A program made the translations under genes and the position numbers. Shown here piece by piece: positions 18,881 to 27,300 of a DNA stretch of 64,000 bases. The notes under the pieces were generated by a model, which was not told the DNA's origin, searched no databases, and worked only from the letters and a program-made list of their open reading frames with translations. Source of the DNA: JAFGDI01 sp963662515 (GTDB lineage Bacteria; Planctomycetota; Phycisphaerae; Sedimentisphaerales; SM23-30). The stretch is taken from NCBI GenBank assembly GCA_963662515.1, contig OY759675.1:3658001-3722000 (forward strand), in the 5' to 3' direction. Numbering within the stretch: the stretch's first letter is position 1; every line of letters starts with the position of its first letter.

Positions 18881-20382
18881 AGATCAGTAAATACTGGCAG
18901 TTTCCCTTTTACCCAGTCATGCTATCAGTTGCGGCAGTATTGAGTCTGTATAGCAAAAACATGTACACATATACATGGCATTACCTGCCCACTCCACTTA
19001 TTATTGCGGCAATATCGGCAATAACAATAATGCTTTTGTCCGGACTGCCAACCACCAAGACAAACCTGAGAGGCCTGCGCAGCGGACTTATCATTATATT
19101 ACTATTAAGCTATGGCAACATAAACTCACTAACTGGCGAGCTCGGCGGCCTCTTCCCCTGGCTCTACCTGACCATTTCAATTCTGTCCTTATGGCAACTT
19201 AATCGCTTAAAGAATGTCAGTATAAAAATAAACATTCTGCTCAATACTATTACAACCGTAATTGCACTCAGTGCAGCAGGACATATTATAGCAGCAAGCA
19301 TACAAGAGATGAAATTAGTAGCAGACTACGGCCAGCCATTATCCAACCAGATCGATCTGCAAAAACTAACCCCTGATTACAACACCCCTGACATATACCA
19401 TATCATCCTTGATGAGTATGCTATCAAAGAGGCACTGCTTGAATTTGCTCAATATGATAATAGCACCTTCCTGGAACAATTAAAAGAAATTGGCTTTGTC
19501 ATACCGCCCGACAGCCGCTCAAATTATGCCCATACAACCTTTTCGCTGCCATCATTACTAAACTTCAATTACCTGTCTGAATTTGAGATCAGCTCTTATA
19601 ACATATTGAAAACCGAAAATATTATTCATAGAATACTGCACAATAACAACACATTTCGTTCACTGCGTCAGGCAGGATATAAGATAATAACAACTCCAGT
19701 CACTATTGTTCAGGGGCAGGTCAGGGGTGCCGATGAAGCTATAAGCGATCTCAGCCTGAATAGATTCTATCTGCAGATCCTGAATAACACCCCTGCAAAG
19801 ATCTGGCTCAAACCACAAACATATAAAACTACCAGATTTTCACTGGAGACTCTGCCCCAACTGGCTAAAAAACAAAAAAGCCCTTTTTATGTATTCTCAC
19901 ATATATGCTGCCCTCACATGCCGCTCCAACTGGATGAAAATTATCAGGAAGATTATTATTCCGCTCCATATAACCAACAGACTGCCAGAGAATTTAAACA
20001 ACACTATCAGAATCAGTTGACCGGACTTAATAAACTGGTCATAAAAACCATTAATGAAATACTGGCAAATTCAGACACAAAGCCGATCATTATCATTCAG
20101 GGCGACCATGGCATAAGAGAAAGACTCTTACTTCCCGGAGAGGCTAACTCACAAATTCGAAGCTTTGGCAACCTCAATGCTCTGTATCTGCCGGGCAAAA
20201 AAACAGACCAGATCAGTAGCAGCTTTTCGCTGGTGAATACTTATCGGCTGATATTCAATCTGTATTTTGGCACACAATACCCTCTACTGGACGACCTCTG
20301 TAATAATGACAGAATAATAACAGATAAATACCAGAATGCTATCGACTCGCTTCAGGAAAAGCATAAAAGTATCATACCTTAA
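18877..20382 (+). CDS. Membrane-anchored sulfatase/alkaline phosphatase superfamily protein
   Basis: A 501-residue protein. The first 140 residues hold about four or five membrane helices, and the rest is an extracytoplasmic sulfatase-like domain: DIYHIILDEYA (metal-binding Asp in the first strand), SNYAHTTFSLPSLLNF (expected Thr/Ser nucleophile region), HICCPHMPL and IIIQGDHGI (metal-binding Asp-His). The lack of a CxPxR formylglycine motif argues against a true sulfatase and for a phospho-transferase or phosphatase of the LTA synthase/EptA kind. The start overlaps the methyltransferase stop by 4 bp. It probably adds or removes phospho-groups on surface polysaccharide (inference). Confidence 0.78.
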   Translation: MKISKYWQFPFYPVMLSVAAVLSLYSKNMYTYTWHYLPTPLIIAAISAITIMLLSGLPTTKTNLRGLRSGLIIILLLSYGNINSLTGELGGLFPWLYLTISILSLWQLNRLKNVSIKINILLNTITTVIALSAAGHIIAASIQEMKLVADYGQPLSNQIDLQKLTPDYNTPDIYHIILDEYAIKEALLEFAQYDNSTFLEQLKEIGFVIPPDSRSNYAHTTFSLPSLLNFNYLSEFEISSYNILKTENIIHRILHNNNTFRSLRQAGYKIITTPVTIVQGQVRGADEAISDLSLNRFYLQILNNTPAKIWLKPQTYKTTRFSLETLPQLAKKQKSPFYVFSHICCPHMPLQLDENYQEDYYSAPYNQQTAREFKQHYQNQLTGLNKLVIKTINEILANSDTKPIIIIQGDHGIRERLLLPGEANSQIRSFGNLNALYLPGKKTDQISSSFSLVNTYRLIFNLYFGTQYPLLDDLCNNDRIITDKYQNAIDSLQEKHKSIIP

Positions 20383-20444
20383 TCCGACATAGCAGACATT
20401 GTTATTTTTATATCGCTTAACAATAGACTATTACAGATTTCCAC

Positions 20445-23400
20445 CTATCTTATCTGCTGACTTATTTCTTGAGCGGTTAACTCTCTGTCATATATATACA
20501 ATTCATCTATCGAGCCAAGGAAGAACTGATCCAGATCGTACTCACCTGGCACTAAGGCCTTATTGACCGCCCCTATTAAAACTTCAGCTGGCGAGGTATT
20601 TATTGTTGCATTCAGAGTATTGGCATTAGTAATCACTTCCAAACCATCAACAAATAATTTCACCTGATTGATATTAGTAGCCCCCTCAGGTAAAACAACC
20701 GCTATATGATGCCACAAACCATCTTCCAGACTGGGGCCGCCTTTTATTCTGGCACCATAAATACCCAGAGCTAATTGACCGGTAATGTCATCAAGCGAAA
20801 TAAACCATTTGGCAAAGCTATTTGTTGCACTTAACCCCCAACTGACAATGCAGTGCAGTTTCTTGCTGGAATTATTTATATCTTCATTAGCTTTTATATA
20901 CGCCATAACCGTACGCGGTTGAGCCTGACCAATACCATCAAGGCAACTTAGCCGGACATGGTCATCAATGCCATCAAAGCCCAGAGCACTACCGGAAATG
21001 CCAGATGTCCATATCGGGCCATTAACCAAACTGCCAGATCTGGAATAATATGAACCATCTCTGGTTAATACTCCGGAATACTCATTGAATGCCATATATA
21101 GCTGGCAAGTCTGATCTTTCAGCCAGTTTCTACTAAGAGTGGCAAAATCCGACAGATCAATAATGCCATTATTATCAAGGTCAGTCCCTGAGAAAGAAAC
21201 ACTGCCTCCCTGAGCAACCAGCCAGTTCTCAGCCATAACTTGCAGATCACTCAGTCCAGACAATCCAGAAAAACTGTCACAAACATTAATAGTCATCTGG
21301 GTAGTATCCGTGCCGCCATCAACTGCAACGGCCTTAACAATAAAAGTATTAAGGCCGACATTAATATCTGCCGGCCTGCCGCACAGGCGGCCATCAATAT
21401 TAACAGCCAGCCACGCCGGGCCGGAAACCTTACTAAATACACAATCGGAAATATTAACAAAGTCGGCAAGCGAATTGCCATGATAATCTCTGGCTTCAAA
21501 TGCCTCAACATTATCGATAAGACCATCAATAAATATAACTTCATCAGCCTGCTTTACTATTATGTCCAGACTTATATCATCACTGGCACCATATTGATCA
21601 CGGACCCTGACGATAAAAGTATTCTTTCCTTTATCTGAACTTGTTGGCGTACCACTGACAACACCAGCAGCAGACACACCCAACCAGGACGGCCCACTAA
21701 GCCGGGTAAAAGTCAGAATATCATTATCAGCATCGGTAACATAACCAGCCAGCTCCAGTGCAGGGTAGGCTGCATTCTCCCGGGCAGCGGGTAATGAGAT
21801 ATCAGCATTGAACTTTGGGGCACTGTTTGTACTGCCGCCCCATATATCCCAGATTGCCGCACCAGAAACCGCATAATTATATAACCTGAACTCATCTATA
21901 CGACCATTGAACAAAGGATCGGAAAATTGGCTTTTACCTACATAGTTACGAATGCACTTGAGATCAGATGGGTTAATGGTCACACTGCTATTAGTTGATA
22001 CCGGCACACCATTAAGATAAAGCGTTGCCACATCACCTCGCAATACACCAGCAATATGTACCCATTGGGCTGTCGGCATAGTCGTAGAATAGCTCACTGT
22101 CTGTTCAGCATTACCATTTTTAATTCCCAGCCGCATTACACTGCCGTTACTTGGCGTAAGGAATAAATATTGATTGGTGCCAGTGCCGAAATCAAACACT
22201 CGCTGCCAGGCACCGCCGCCATTCCAATATACCCAGGCGGCAACAGTAATGTCTTCACTGTCATTCAAATTAACAGGTAAAGACAAATAAGTATCTGAAC
22301 CATTAAAATTGAGTGCATTACCAGACTTACCTGCAACATAACTGCCAGTACCGCTAAGCACAGCAGTATTACCTCCAGCAGCATCTGACAGATCGCCATT
22401 AAAAGGCCAGTAACCTGTCCTTGCCTTGACATACACCCTGACCAAAGACTCATCACTTGCACCATATTGATCTGTCACCCGGAATGTAAAAACATTTTCA
22501 CCCTTATCACTATTGCCTGGCGTGCCTGAAAGTGCGCCTGTTGACGAAATACTGAGCCAGGTTGGACCGGAAACTTTGCTGAATGTCAGAGTACCATTAT
22601 CCGGGTCAACAGCATAGCCAGATAAACTCACTCCGGCGTAAGCAACAGACTCCATTGCATCTGGCATTTCAATTGACTTATCCAGCTCAGGACCGGCATT
22701 AGAACTACCTCCCCACATCGACCATATATCTGCACCTGATATGGCATAATTATATATTCTGAAATCATCAATACGGCCATTAAAGAGCGGATCGGCAGAA
22801 AACTGACTTTTGCCTATATAGTTGCGACCCGGATCAAAATCCCGTGTGTCTATCGTAAAGCTCGTATTGTTTGCCGCCGGTTTTCCATTTACATATAATG
22901 TAGCCACATCGCCGCGTAAAACCGCAGCCAGATGTACCCATTGGCCAGTTGCTAATTTCGTAGCATAGTTCACCACCTGCTCAGCGTCACCATTTTTTAT
23001 CGCCAGACGCATAACACTGCCATTACTTGGTGTAAGAAACAAATATTGCTCCGTACTGGTACCAAAATCAAAGATCCGCTGCCAGGAATTGCCGCCATTC
23101 CAATATACCCAGGCCGCAACGGTAAGATCTTCGCCATCTGCTACACCTGATGGCAAAGTAACACTTGTATTGCTGCCATTAAAAGCCAGGGCCGTACCAA
23201 CCTTGCCGGAAACATAACTGCCCGTACCATTCAATACCCCATCATTATTACCAACACTATCACTCACACTGCCATCGAAAGACCAATAGCCTGCCTGCTG
23301 AGCTAATATCAGCCTGGCCGGACGACATGATAAAGTTCCATTATTCAAAACACAATAATACGAACCTGCATCTGAAGGCTCGACCTTGTTCAGTTTCAAT

Positions 23401-24125
23401 ACAGATGTAGTCGCTCCAGAAACCTTTGCACTATTCGCCAGGGCTGTGGTATTACCTGTTTTATACCATTGATAGCTTGTTGCCAGAGGTGCCACCAGCC
23501 TGAATACCGCCTGACCGCCTTCGGCTACAATAGCATCTTCTGGCTCATCTACCACTGACAATACTCCCATATCTGTCTGTAAGGCTGCCATCATCTGCGT
23601 AGCTTTTATTCTATTCACAAAAGAATCTTCATTATCATAATTCAGACCCCAGGGCCAGAAATGAACATTATCGCCATGTATTGACCCGCTAAGGCCGTAA
23701 GGACTATTAAATTCGCCGCCCTTCTTATTGGCATAATAACCCTGCCAGACGCCGTTTACCATATTGGCACTCCAGGCTGATAACTGACCAACACCCAGAG
23801 TATGACCTATCTCATGCATGGCCACACGAGTGTTGCGGCTCCCGCCAAAAGTAATATCTCCATTCCAACTGGCCTGCGCCGTGGGAACACCGGCATTATA
23901 ATATATCCTCAAATGCTTATTCACAGAACAATGCTTATTGAAGATCTGCACCGCTTCGTTCACCGAGTTTTCTATGGTCGTGCGTAAGCCTGTTTCAACA
24001 CCATCAAGATAAAATGTATAGGTTATATCTCCTCTTAAATCAATGGCAAGACATATAAATGACAAAAATGCTAACAGAACTACCCGCACCTTACACTCAA
24101 TAACCATTTTAAAATAACTCAGCAT
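20445..24125 (-). CDS. Large secreted modular protein: metalloprotease-like domain, Ig, LamG/cadherin-like repeats, dockerin-like segment
   Basis: 1226 residues with a signal peptide (VVLLAFLSFICLA). Domains in order: metzincin-like protease with HEIGHTLGVGQ (H104, E105, H108; the usual third His of HExxHxxGxxH is Gln114), Ig-like (about 193-275), LamG 1 (279-465), cadherin/He_PIG-type (475-568), LamG 2 (571-757), a second (765-858) and third (860-947) Ig/cadherin-like domain, a dockerin-like segment with one EF-hand loop DLDNNGIIDLSDF (about 982-994), and LamG 3 (1008-1226). LamG 1 plus its cadherin-like partner is almost repeated by the next pair. GAGG precedes the ATG. A role in binding and perhaps cutting extracellular glycoprotein or polysaccharide is inferred. 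Confidence 0.85.
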   Translation of the reverse strand: MLSYFKMVIECKVRVVLLAFLSFICLAIDLRGDITYTFYLDGVETGLRTTIENSVNEAVQIFNKHCSVNKHLRIYYNAGVPTAQASWNGDITFGGSRNTRVAMHEIGHTLGVGQLSAWSANMVNGVWQGYYANKKGGEFNSPYGLSGSIHGDNVHFWPWGLNYDNEDSFVNRIKATQMMAALQTDMGVLSVVDEPEDAIVAEGGQAVFRLVAPLATSYQWYKTGNTTALANSAKVSGATTSVLKLNKVEPSDAGSYYCVLNNGTLSCRPARLILAQQAGYWSFDGSVSDSVGNNDGVLNGTGSYVSGKVGTALAFNGSNTSVTLPSGVADGEDLTVAAWVYWNGGNSWQRIFDFGTSTEQYLFLTPSNGSVMRLAIKNGDAEQVVNYATKLATGQWVHLAAVLRGDVATLYVNGKPAANNTSFTIDTRDFDPGRNYIGKSQFSADPLFNGRIDDFRIYNYAISGADIWSMWGGSSNAGPELDKSIEMPDAMESVAYAGVSLSGYAVDPDNGTLTFSKVSGPTWLSISSTGALSGTPGNSDKGENVFTFRVTDQYGASDESLVRVYVKARTGYWPFNGDLSDAAGGNTAVLSGTGSYVAGKSGNALNFNGSDTYLSLPVNLNDSEDITVAAWVYWNGGGAWQRVFDFGTGTNQYLFLTPSNGSVMRLGIKNGNAEQTVSYSTTMPTAQWVHIAGVLRGDVATLYLNGVPVSTNSSVTINPSDLKCIRNYVGKSQFSDPLFNGRIDEFRLYNYAVSGAAIWDIWGGSTNSAPKFNADISLPAARENAAYPALELAGYVTDADNDILTFTRLSGPSWLGVSAAGVVSGTPTSSDKGKNTFIVRVRDQYGASDDISLDIIVKQADEVIFIDGLIDNVEAFEARDYHGNSLADFVNISDCVFSKVSGPAWLAVNIDGRLCGRPADINVGLNTFIVKAVAVDGGTDTTQMTINVCDSFSGLSGLSDLQVMAENWLVAQGGSVSFSGTDLDNNGIIDLSDFATLSRNWLKDQTCQLYMAFNEYSGVLTRDGSYYSRSGSLVNGPIWTSGISGSALGFDGIDDHVRLSCLDGIGQAQPRTVMAYIKANEDINNSSKKLHCIVSWGLSATNSFAKWFISLDDITGQLALGIYGARIKGGPSLEDGLWHHIAVVLPEGATNINQVKLFVDGLEVITNANTLNATINTSPAEVLIGAVNKALVPGEYDLDQFFLGSIDELYIYDRELTAQEISQQIR
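21552..23291 (-). repeat. Internal tandem duplication of a LamG + cadherin-like module
   Basis: Within the large secreted gene, 22416-23291 (residues 279-570) and 21552-22415 (571-858) encode nearly the same two-domain unit. Shared blocks include YLFLTPSNGSVMRL, LRGDVATLY, FNGRID and SDKG. Similarity is also plain in DNA, with differences mostly at third positions, which points to a duplication about 870 bp long followed by selection on the protein. Confidence 0.8.
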
Positions 24126-24527
24126 CAGCCTCTTCCTTTCCTCTTTATCTGTTTTTTCAACTCTCTGATATAAAAACAGTATTCAACTTTTGGTTTCGCA
24201 TTATGGTTATTTTGTATAACCTATTGGTTGCAAAGCCCTTGCAGGCTCAATACCTCATTAATACTATTATAATAAATATCTTTGTATTACATTGACCAAT
24301 TCAGCCATTTACCTGCATACATCAACTCGAATTACATTTTTTATTGACTGATTAACCATTTCTATCAGGGCTAATTACCAAAAAACGTCTTTGAGACTAA
24401 TTACTAACAAATAACCACACTTGAACTGATCTCAGGCAATAGCCTTTACCACCACCTCATTATCTGCTACGATAGATACTGATTTACCCATGTTAACCTA
24501 GATAAAACAATAATTTTGAGAATTATC
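24126..24527. other. Divergent intergenic region
   Basis: About 400 bp between the secreted LamG protein (-) and the O-antigen-ligase-like gene (+). It is AT-rich. A short direct repeat CTAATTAC occurs near 24370 and 24398. Both promoters should lie here. No terminator, RNA gene or long repeat is visible. Confidence 0.4.
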
Positions 24528-26837
24528 ATGACCGAAAAATCAGTGCCAGAGCCTGTAAAAAACACTTCTTACTTGATTACTATAAGCGATAGTATCGTTT
24601 TTTTTGTTATTACAGCGGTAATATTATGCAGATTATTCATTTCTGAAAGCCTGTTCCTGAACCTGCCTCAGCCTGGGCAGAATAATGGCACAGGCATACT
24701 TGGCTTTGGTTCCGCCGGGTTTATGCTCTCGTTTAATATGCTGACAATACTGGCCTGTGCCATTTGGGCGGCGGTAAGATTTTATCTTGGCAAATTGATC
24801 TGGCATAAAACTCTGCTTTGTATCCCGGGGCTGCTTCTACTGATCGCCGCGATAATATCGGTTTCCTCTGCCTCCAATTTCCATCTGGCATTTAATGACT
24901 CGCTCAATCTGCTCTCGGCCTTTGCAGTTTGCCTTATACTGCCGCAAATACTTATTGCATCAGAAGCGAAACGCAAATTTCTAATTATATTCATACTCGC
25001 ACTGGGCTGCACTCTTTCTGTAAGATGTTATCAACAGAAGTGTTATGAACACAATGAAAACATTAAGGCTATGCATGGCAATTACAATGAGTTCATGCTG
25101 GCTAATGGCCTTGAACCTCATTCCTGGCAGGCTTATCAGCTTGAAGAACGCATATTGAGTATGGACACTGGTGGATACTTCCCGATCAGTAATACCGCCG
25201 CTTCTTATTTATTACTTACAGCCGGGGCGGCCCTGGCTCTTACTGCAAGTGGCGGAAAGAAGGCCTTATTTTGCGGCCTGACAGCCCTGGCAGTAATAAC
25301 CTATGGAATATACCTCACTGACAGCACAGGTGGCAAAATAGGTTTAATTCTCTTTCTGCCTTTAACCTTGCTCTTTGGACGGTTAATGCGTGCCAAAAAC
25401 AGGCCTTTGCTTTTTGGCAGTTTTGTCACCATTATCATCGCAGGAGTTTCAGTCGTTATTTCCTATGGCATAATTTACGACCGTCTTCCAACTTCCAGCC
25501 TGTGGATTCGCTGGCAATACTGGCAGGCAACTGCCAGGATGATAGCCGATCACTGGCTCACCGGTGTCGGCCCGCTTAACTTTGGCTCATACTACCCCAT
25601 CTATATGAACCCGGCTTCACCTGAGCTGGTAAAAGATCCGCATTGCGTGAGCTTATCATTACTAAGCCAGTGGGGCATAACAGGTTTTATTGCTCTTGTC
25701 TGGGCGGCCCTGGCTATAGTCTGGCAAATAACCAGGCCGGAGTCTGCAAGCGTAAATATCAATAAGATAAAACCGGAAAAGCTAAAACCACTACCTTTTC
25801 TAACGCTAACACTGGGATTGACTGCCTGCTCTGTAGTTGTCCAATTGCTCTCACAAGATGAGACAAACGGTAAACTCTTACCAGAAGCGGTATTCTACAT
25901 CATATTCACTCGATCCGGGGTGTTTATTTCAATAATGCTGGCTATCTGGTATTTCCTTTTCCGTCTAAACATCATTGACACCTTGCTTCAAAACCGTCGC
26001 AACCAGGCAGCTCTACTATCCTGCCTGGCTGTTTTCTCTCTGCACAACTGCATTGACTTTGCCTTTTTCACACCTGGCGTAACACTACTTTGTGCCCTGA
26101 TAATTGCATTACTCCTGGCAATACAAAATTCAAACACACCCGGGGTAATTTATAGTCTGACCAGCAGGAAATACTCGGCCATAGTAGCAGCAGTAATAAT
26201 AATAGGGGTAGTAGCCAGTTGGTATTACGCCGGGAAGCATATCTATACAAACGAAAGAATGCTCAACCTGGCCGCTCGCTACGCCATTACTGCCGGTGTT
26301 AATGACCAACCAAGGCTTATCTCAGAAGCAGCAGCTTTTGCCATTAAGGCCTCAGAAGCACACCCTGGCGACCCAACCGGGTATAAATATGCCGGCGAAC
26401 TGTATGCTGGACTGTGGCACAATACAAAACCAACTGACGATACCATATTTCGCCAGGCCTTGAACTGTCTTAATCTGGCAATTAAAACCGACCCGGCAAA
26501 TAGCTCCTGCTACCAGCTCGCGGGCAATCTTTGCCGTGAAAGGGCCAGCCAGATCACCAACAATGAAAAAGAAAAATCAATACAATTAGCTATCACCTAC
26601 TATAAGGAAGCATTAAAACGCTACCCGGGAAATTCCGATGTTATGCTTCATTTGGCAGAAATATACCAGGCATCAGGCCAGCAGGAACAAGCCAGAGAAC
26701 TAGCCAGAAAATCGCTGGAGATCGAACAAGGCTGTCTTGATATGCAATCACATTTATTCCCCCATCGCAAATATCTCTATCCACGCATGGACATTTCACT
26801 TCAGCAAAAAGCTAAAATAATAATCGAAAGTAAATAA
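24528..26837 (+). CDS. O-antigen ligase family (Wzy_C) membrane protein with C-terminal TPR
   Basis: About 769 residues. Roughly a dozen membrane helices fill residues 15-575. The family's large periplasmic loop contains WIRWQYWQATARMIADHWL, then GVGPLNFGSYYP and DPHCVSLSLLSQWG. The C-terminal part (about 590-760) has TPR-like pairs (FRQALNCLNLAIKTDPANSS, ITYYKEALKRYPGNSDVMLH). Such proteins polymerise or ligate surface glycans or glycosylate proteins. The frame opens at TTG 24516, but the ATG at 24528 (MTEKSVPEP) is preferred. No glycosyltransferases are adjacent. The nearest glycan-related genes are the trio at 17.3-20.4 kb. Confidence 0.82.
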   Translation: MTEKSVPEPVKNTSYLITISDSIVFFVITAVILCRLFISESLFLNLPQPGQNNGTGILGFGSAGFMLSFNMLTILACAIWAAVRFYLGKLIWHKTLLCIPGLLLLIAAIISVSSASNFHLAFNDSLNLLSAFAVCLILPQILIASEAKRKFLIIFILALGCTLSVRCYQQKCYEHNENIKAMHGNYNEFMLANGLEPHSWQAYQLEERILSMDTGGYFPISNTAASYLLLTAGAALALTASGGKKALFCGLTALAVITYGIYLTDSTGGKIGLILFLPLTLLFGRLMRAKNRPLLFGSFVTIIIAGVSVVISYGIIYDRLPTSSLWIRWQYWQATARMIADHWLTGVGPLNFGSYYPIYMNPASPELVKDPHCVSLSLLSQWGITGFIALVWAALAIVWQITRPESASVNINKIKPEKLKPLPFLTLTLGLTACSVVVQLLSQDETNGKLLPEAVFYIIFTRSGVFISIMLAIWYFLFRLNIIDTLLQNRRNQAALLSCLAVFSLHNCIDFAFFTPGVTLLCALIIALLLAIQNSNTPGVIYSLTSRKYSAIVAAVIIIGVVASWYYAGKHIYTNERMLNLAARYAITAGVNDQPRLISEAAAFAIKASEAHPGDPTGYKYAGELYAGLWHNTKPTDDTIFRQALNCLNLAIKTDPANSSCYQLAGNLCRERASQITNNEKEKSIQLAITYYKEALKRYPGNSDVMLHLAEIYQASGQQEQARELARKSLEIEQGCLDMQSHLFPHRKYLYPRMDISLQQKAKIIIESK

Positions 26838-27085
26838 TTGTTATTCAGGCGTCATAAATATAACCAATATACCAAGTTACAAAAACCATTATTAAACAGT
26901 TGCACTTTATTGATATTTTATTGCCATTATATACTGTCCTGTATTTTCAAATCATATCTATTCCTTTTGGCCTTATCGGCTATAAAACTTAAATAGCAAG
27001 AATGCAAATTTTTAATTCACAGTACTTTAATTACAATCACTTACCTGACAGTTAAGGCAAACAGCATAAAAAACAAATGTTAATA

Positions 27086-27212
27086 TTTTGCAACATTGAA
27101 AAAAAATCGTGCATTGCCTGCCAAAATGTTGTATATTGCTTATGGAAAACAATACTTTTTTTCAATGTTGCATGTCGGCTCAGGAAGTAATTCTTGAGTC
27201 GACTATTTTTTT
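27086..27212 (+). ncRNA. Candidate small RNA or structured 3' element
   Basis: Two consecutive hairpins on the plus strand. The first has perfect 16-nt arms (27090-27105 and 27156-27171, GCAACATTGAAAAAAA and its complement) with a 50-nt interior. Two bases later the terminator hairpin starts. No ORF is served: the nearest upstream plus gene ended 340 bp earlier and the downstream gene is on the other strand. It could be an independent small RNA or a structured 3' UTR. I cannot place a promoter with confidence. Confidence 0.4.
27174..27212 (+). terminator. Strong intrinsic terminator, plus strand
   Basis: A 13-bp stem (27174-27186 with 27191-27203, two G-U pairs) closed by a GTAA tetraloop and followed by TA and seven T residues. 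The T tract is only on the plus-strand side, so it does not serve the sulfatase gene. Confidence 0.75.
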
Positions 27213-27300
27213 ACCTATCATTCCCTGCTCAACGATCAATGCCAAATCATACCCACGAACATTGTGCGTTTTTCCTGAGCAGCATATTGTAATGACAGCC

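Larger units (their letters stand above)
26838..27300. other. Intergenic region with a structured element
   Basis: About 460 bp between the O-antigen-ligase-like gene (+) and the 3' end of the sulfatase gene (-). The first 240 bp are AT-rich without clear signals. From 27090 it holds a long inverted repeat and an intrinsic terminator (listed separately). A further 9-bp inverted pair GCTCAGGAA (27178-27186) and TTCCTGAGC (27272-27280) shares one arm with the terminator stem. Confidence 0.6.
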
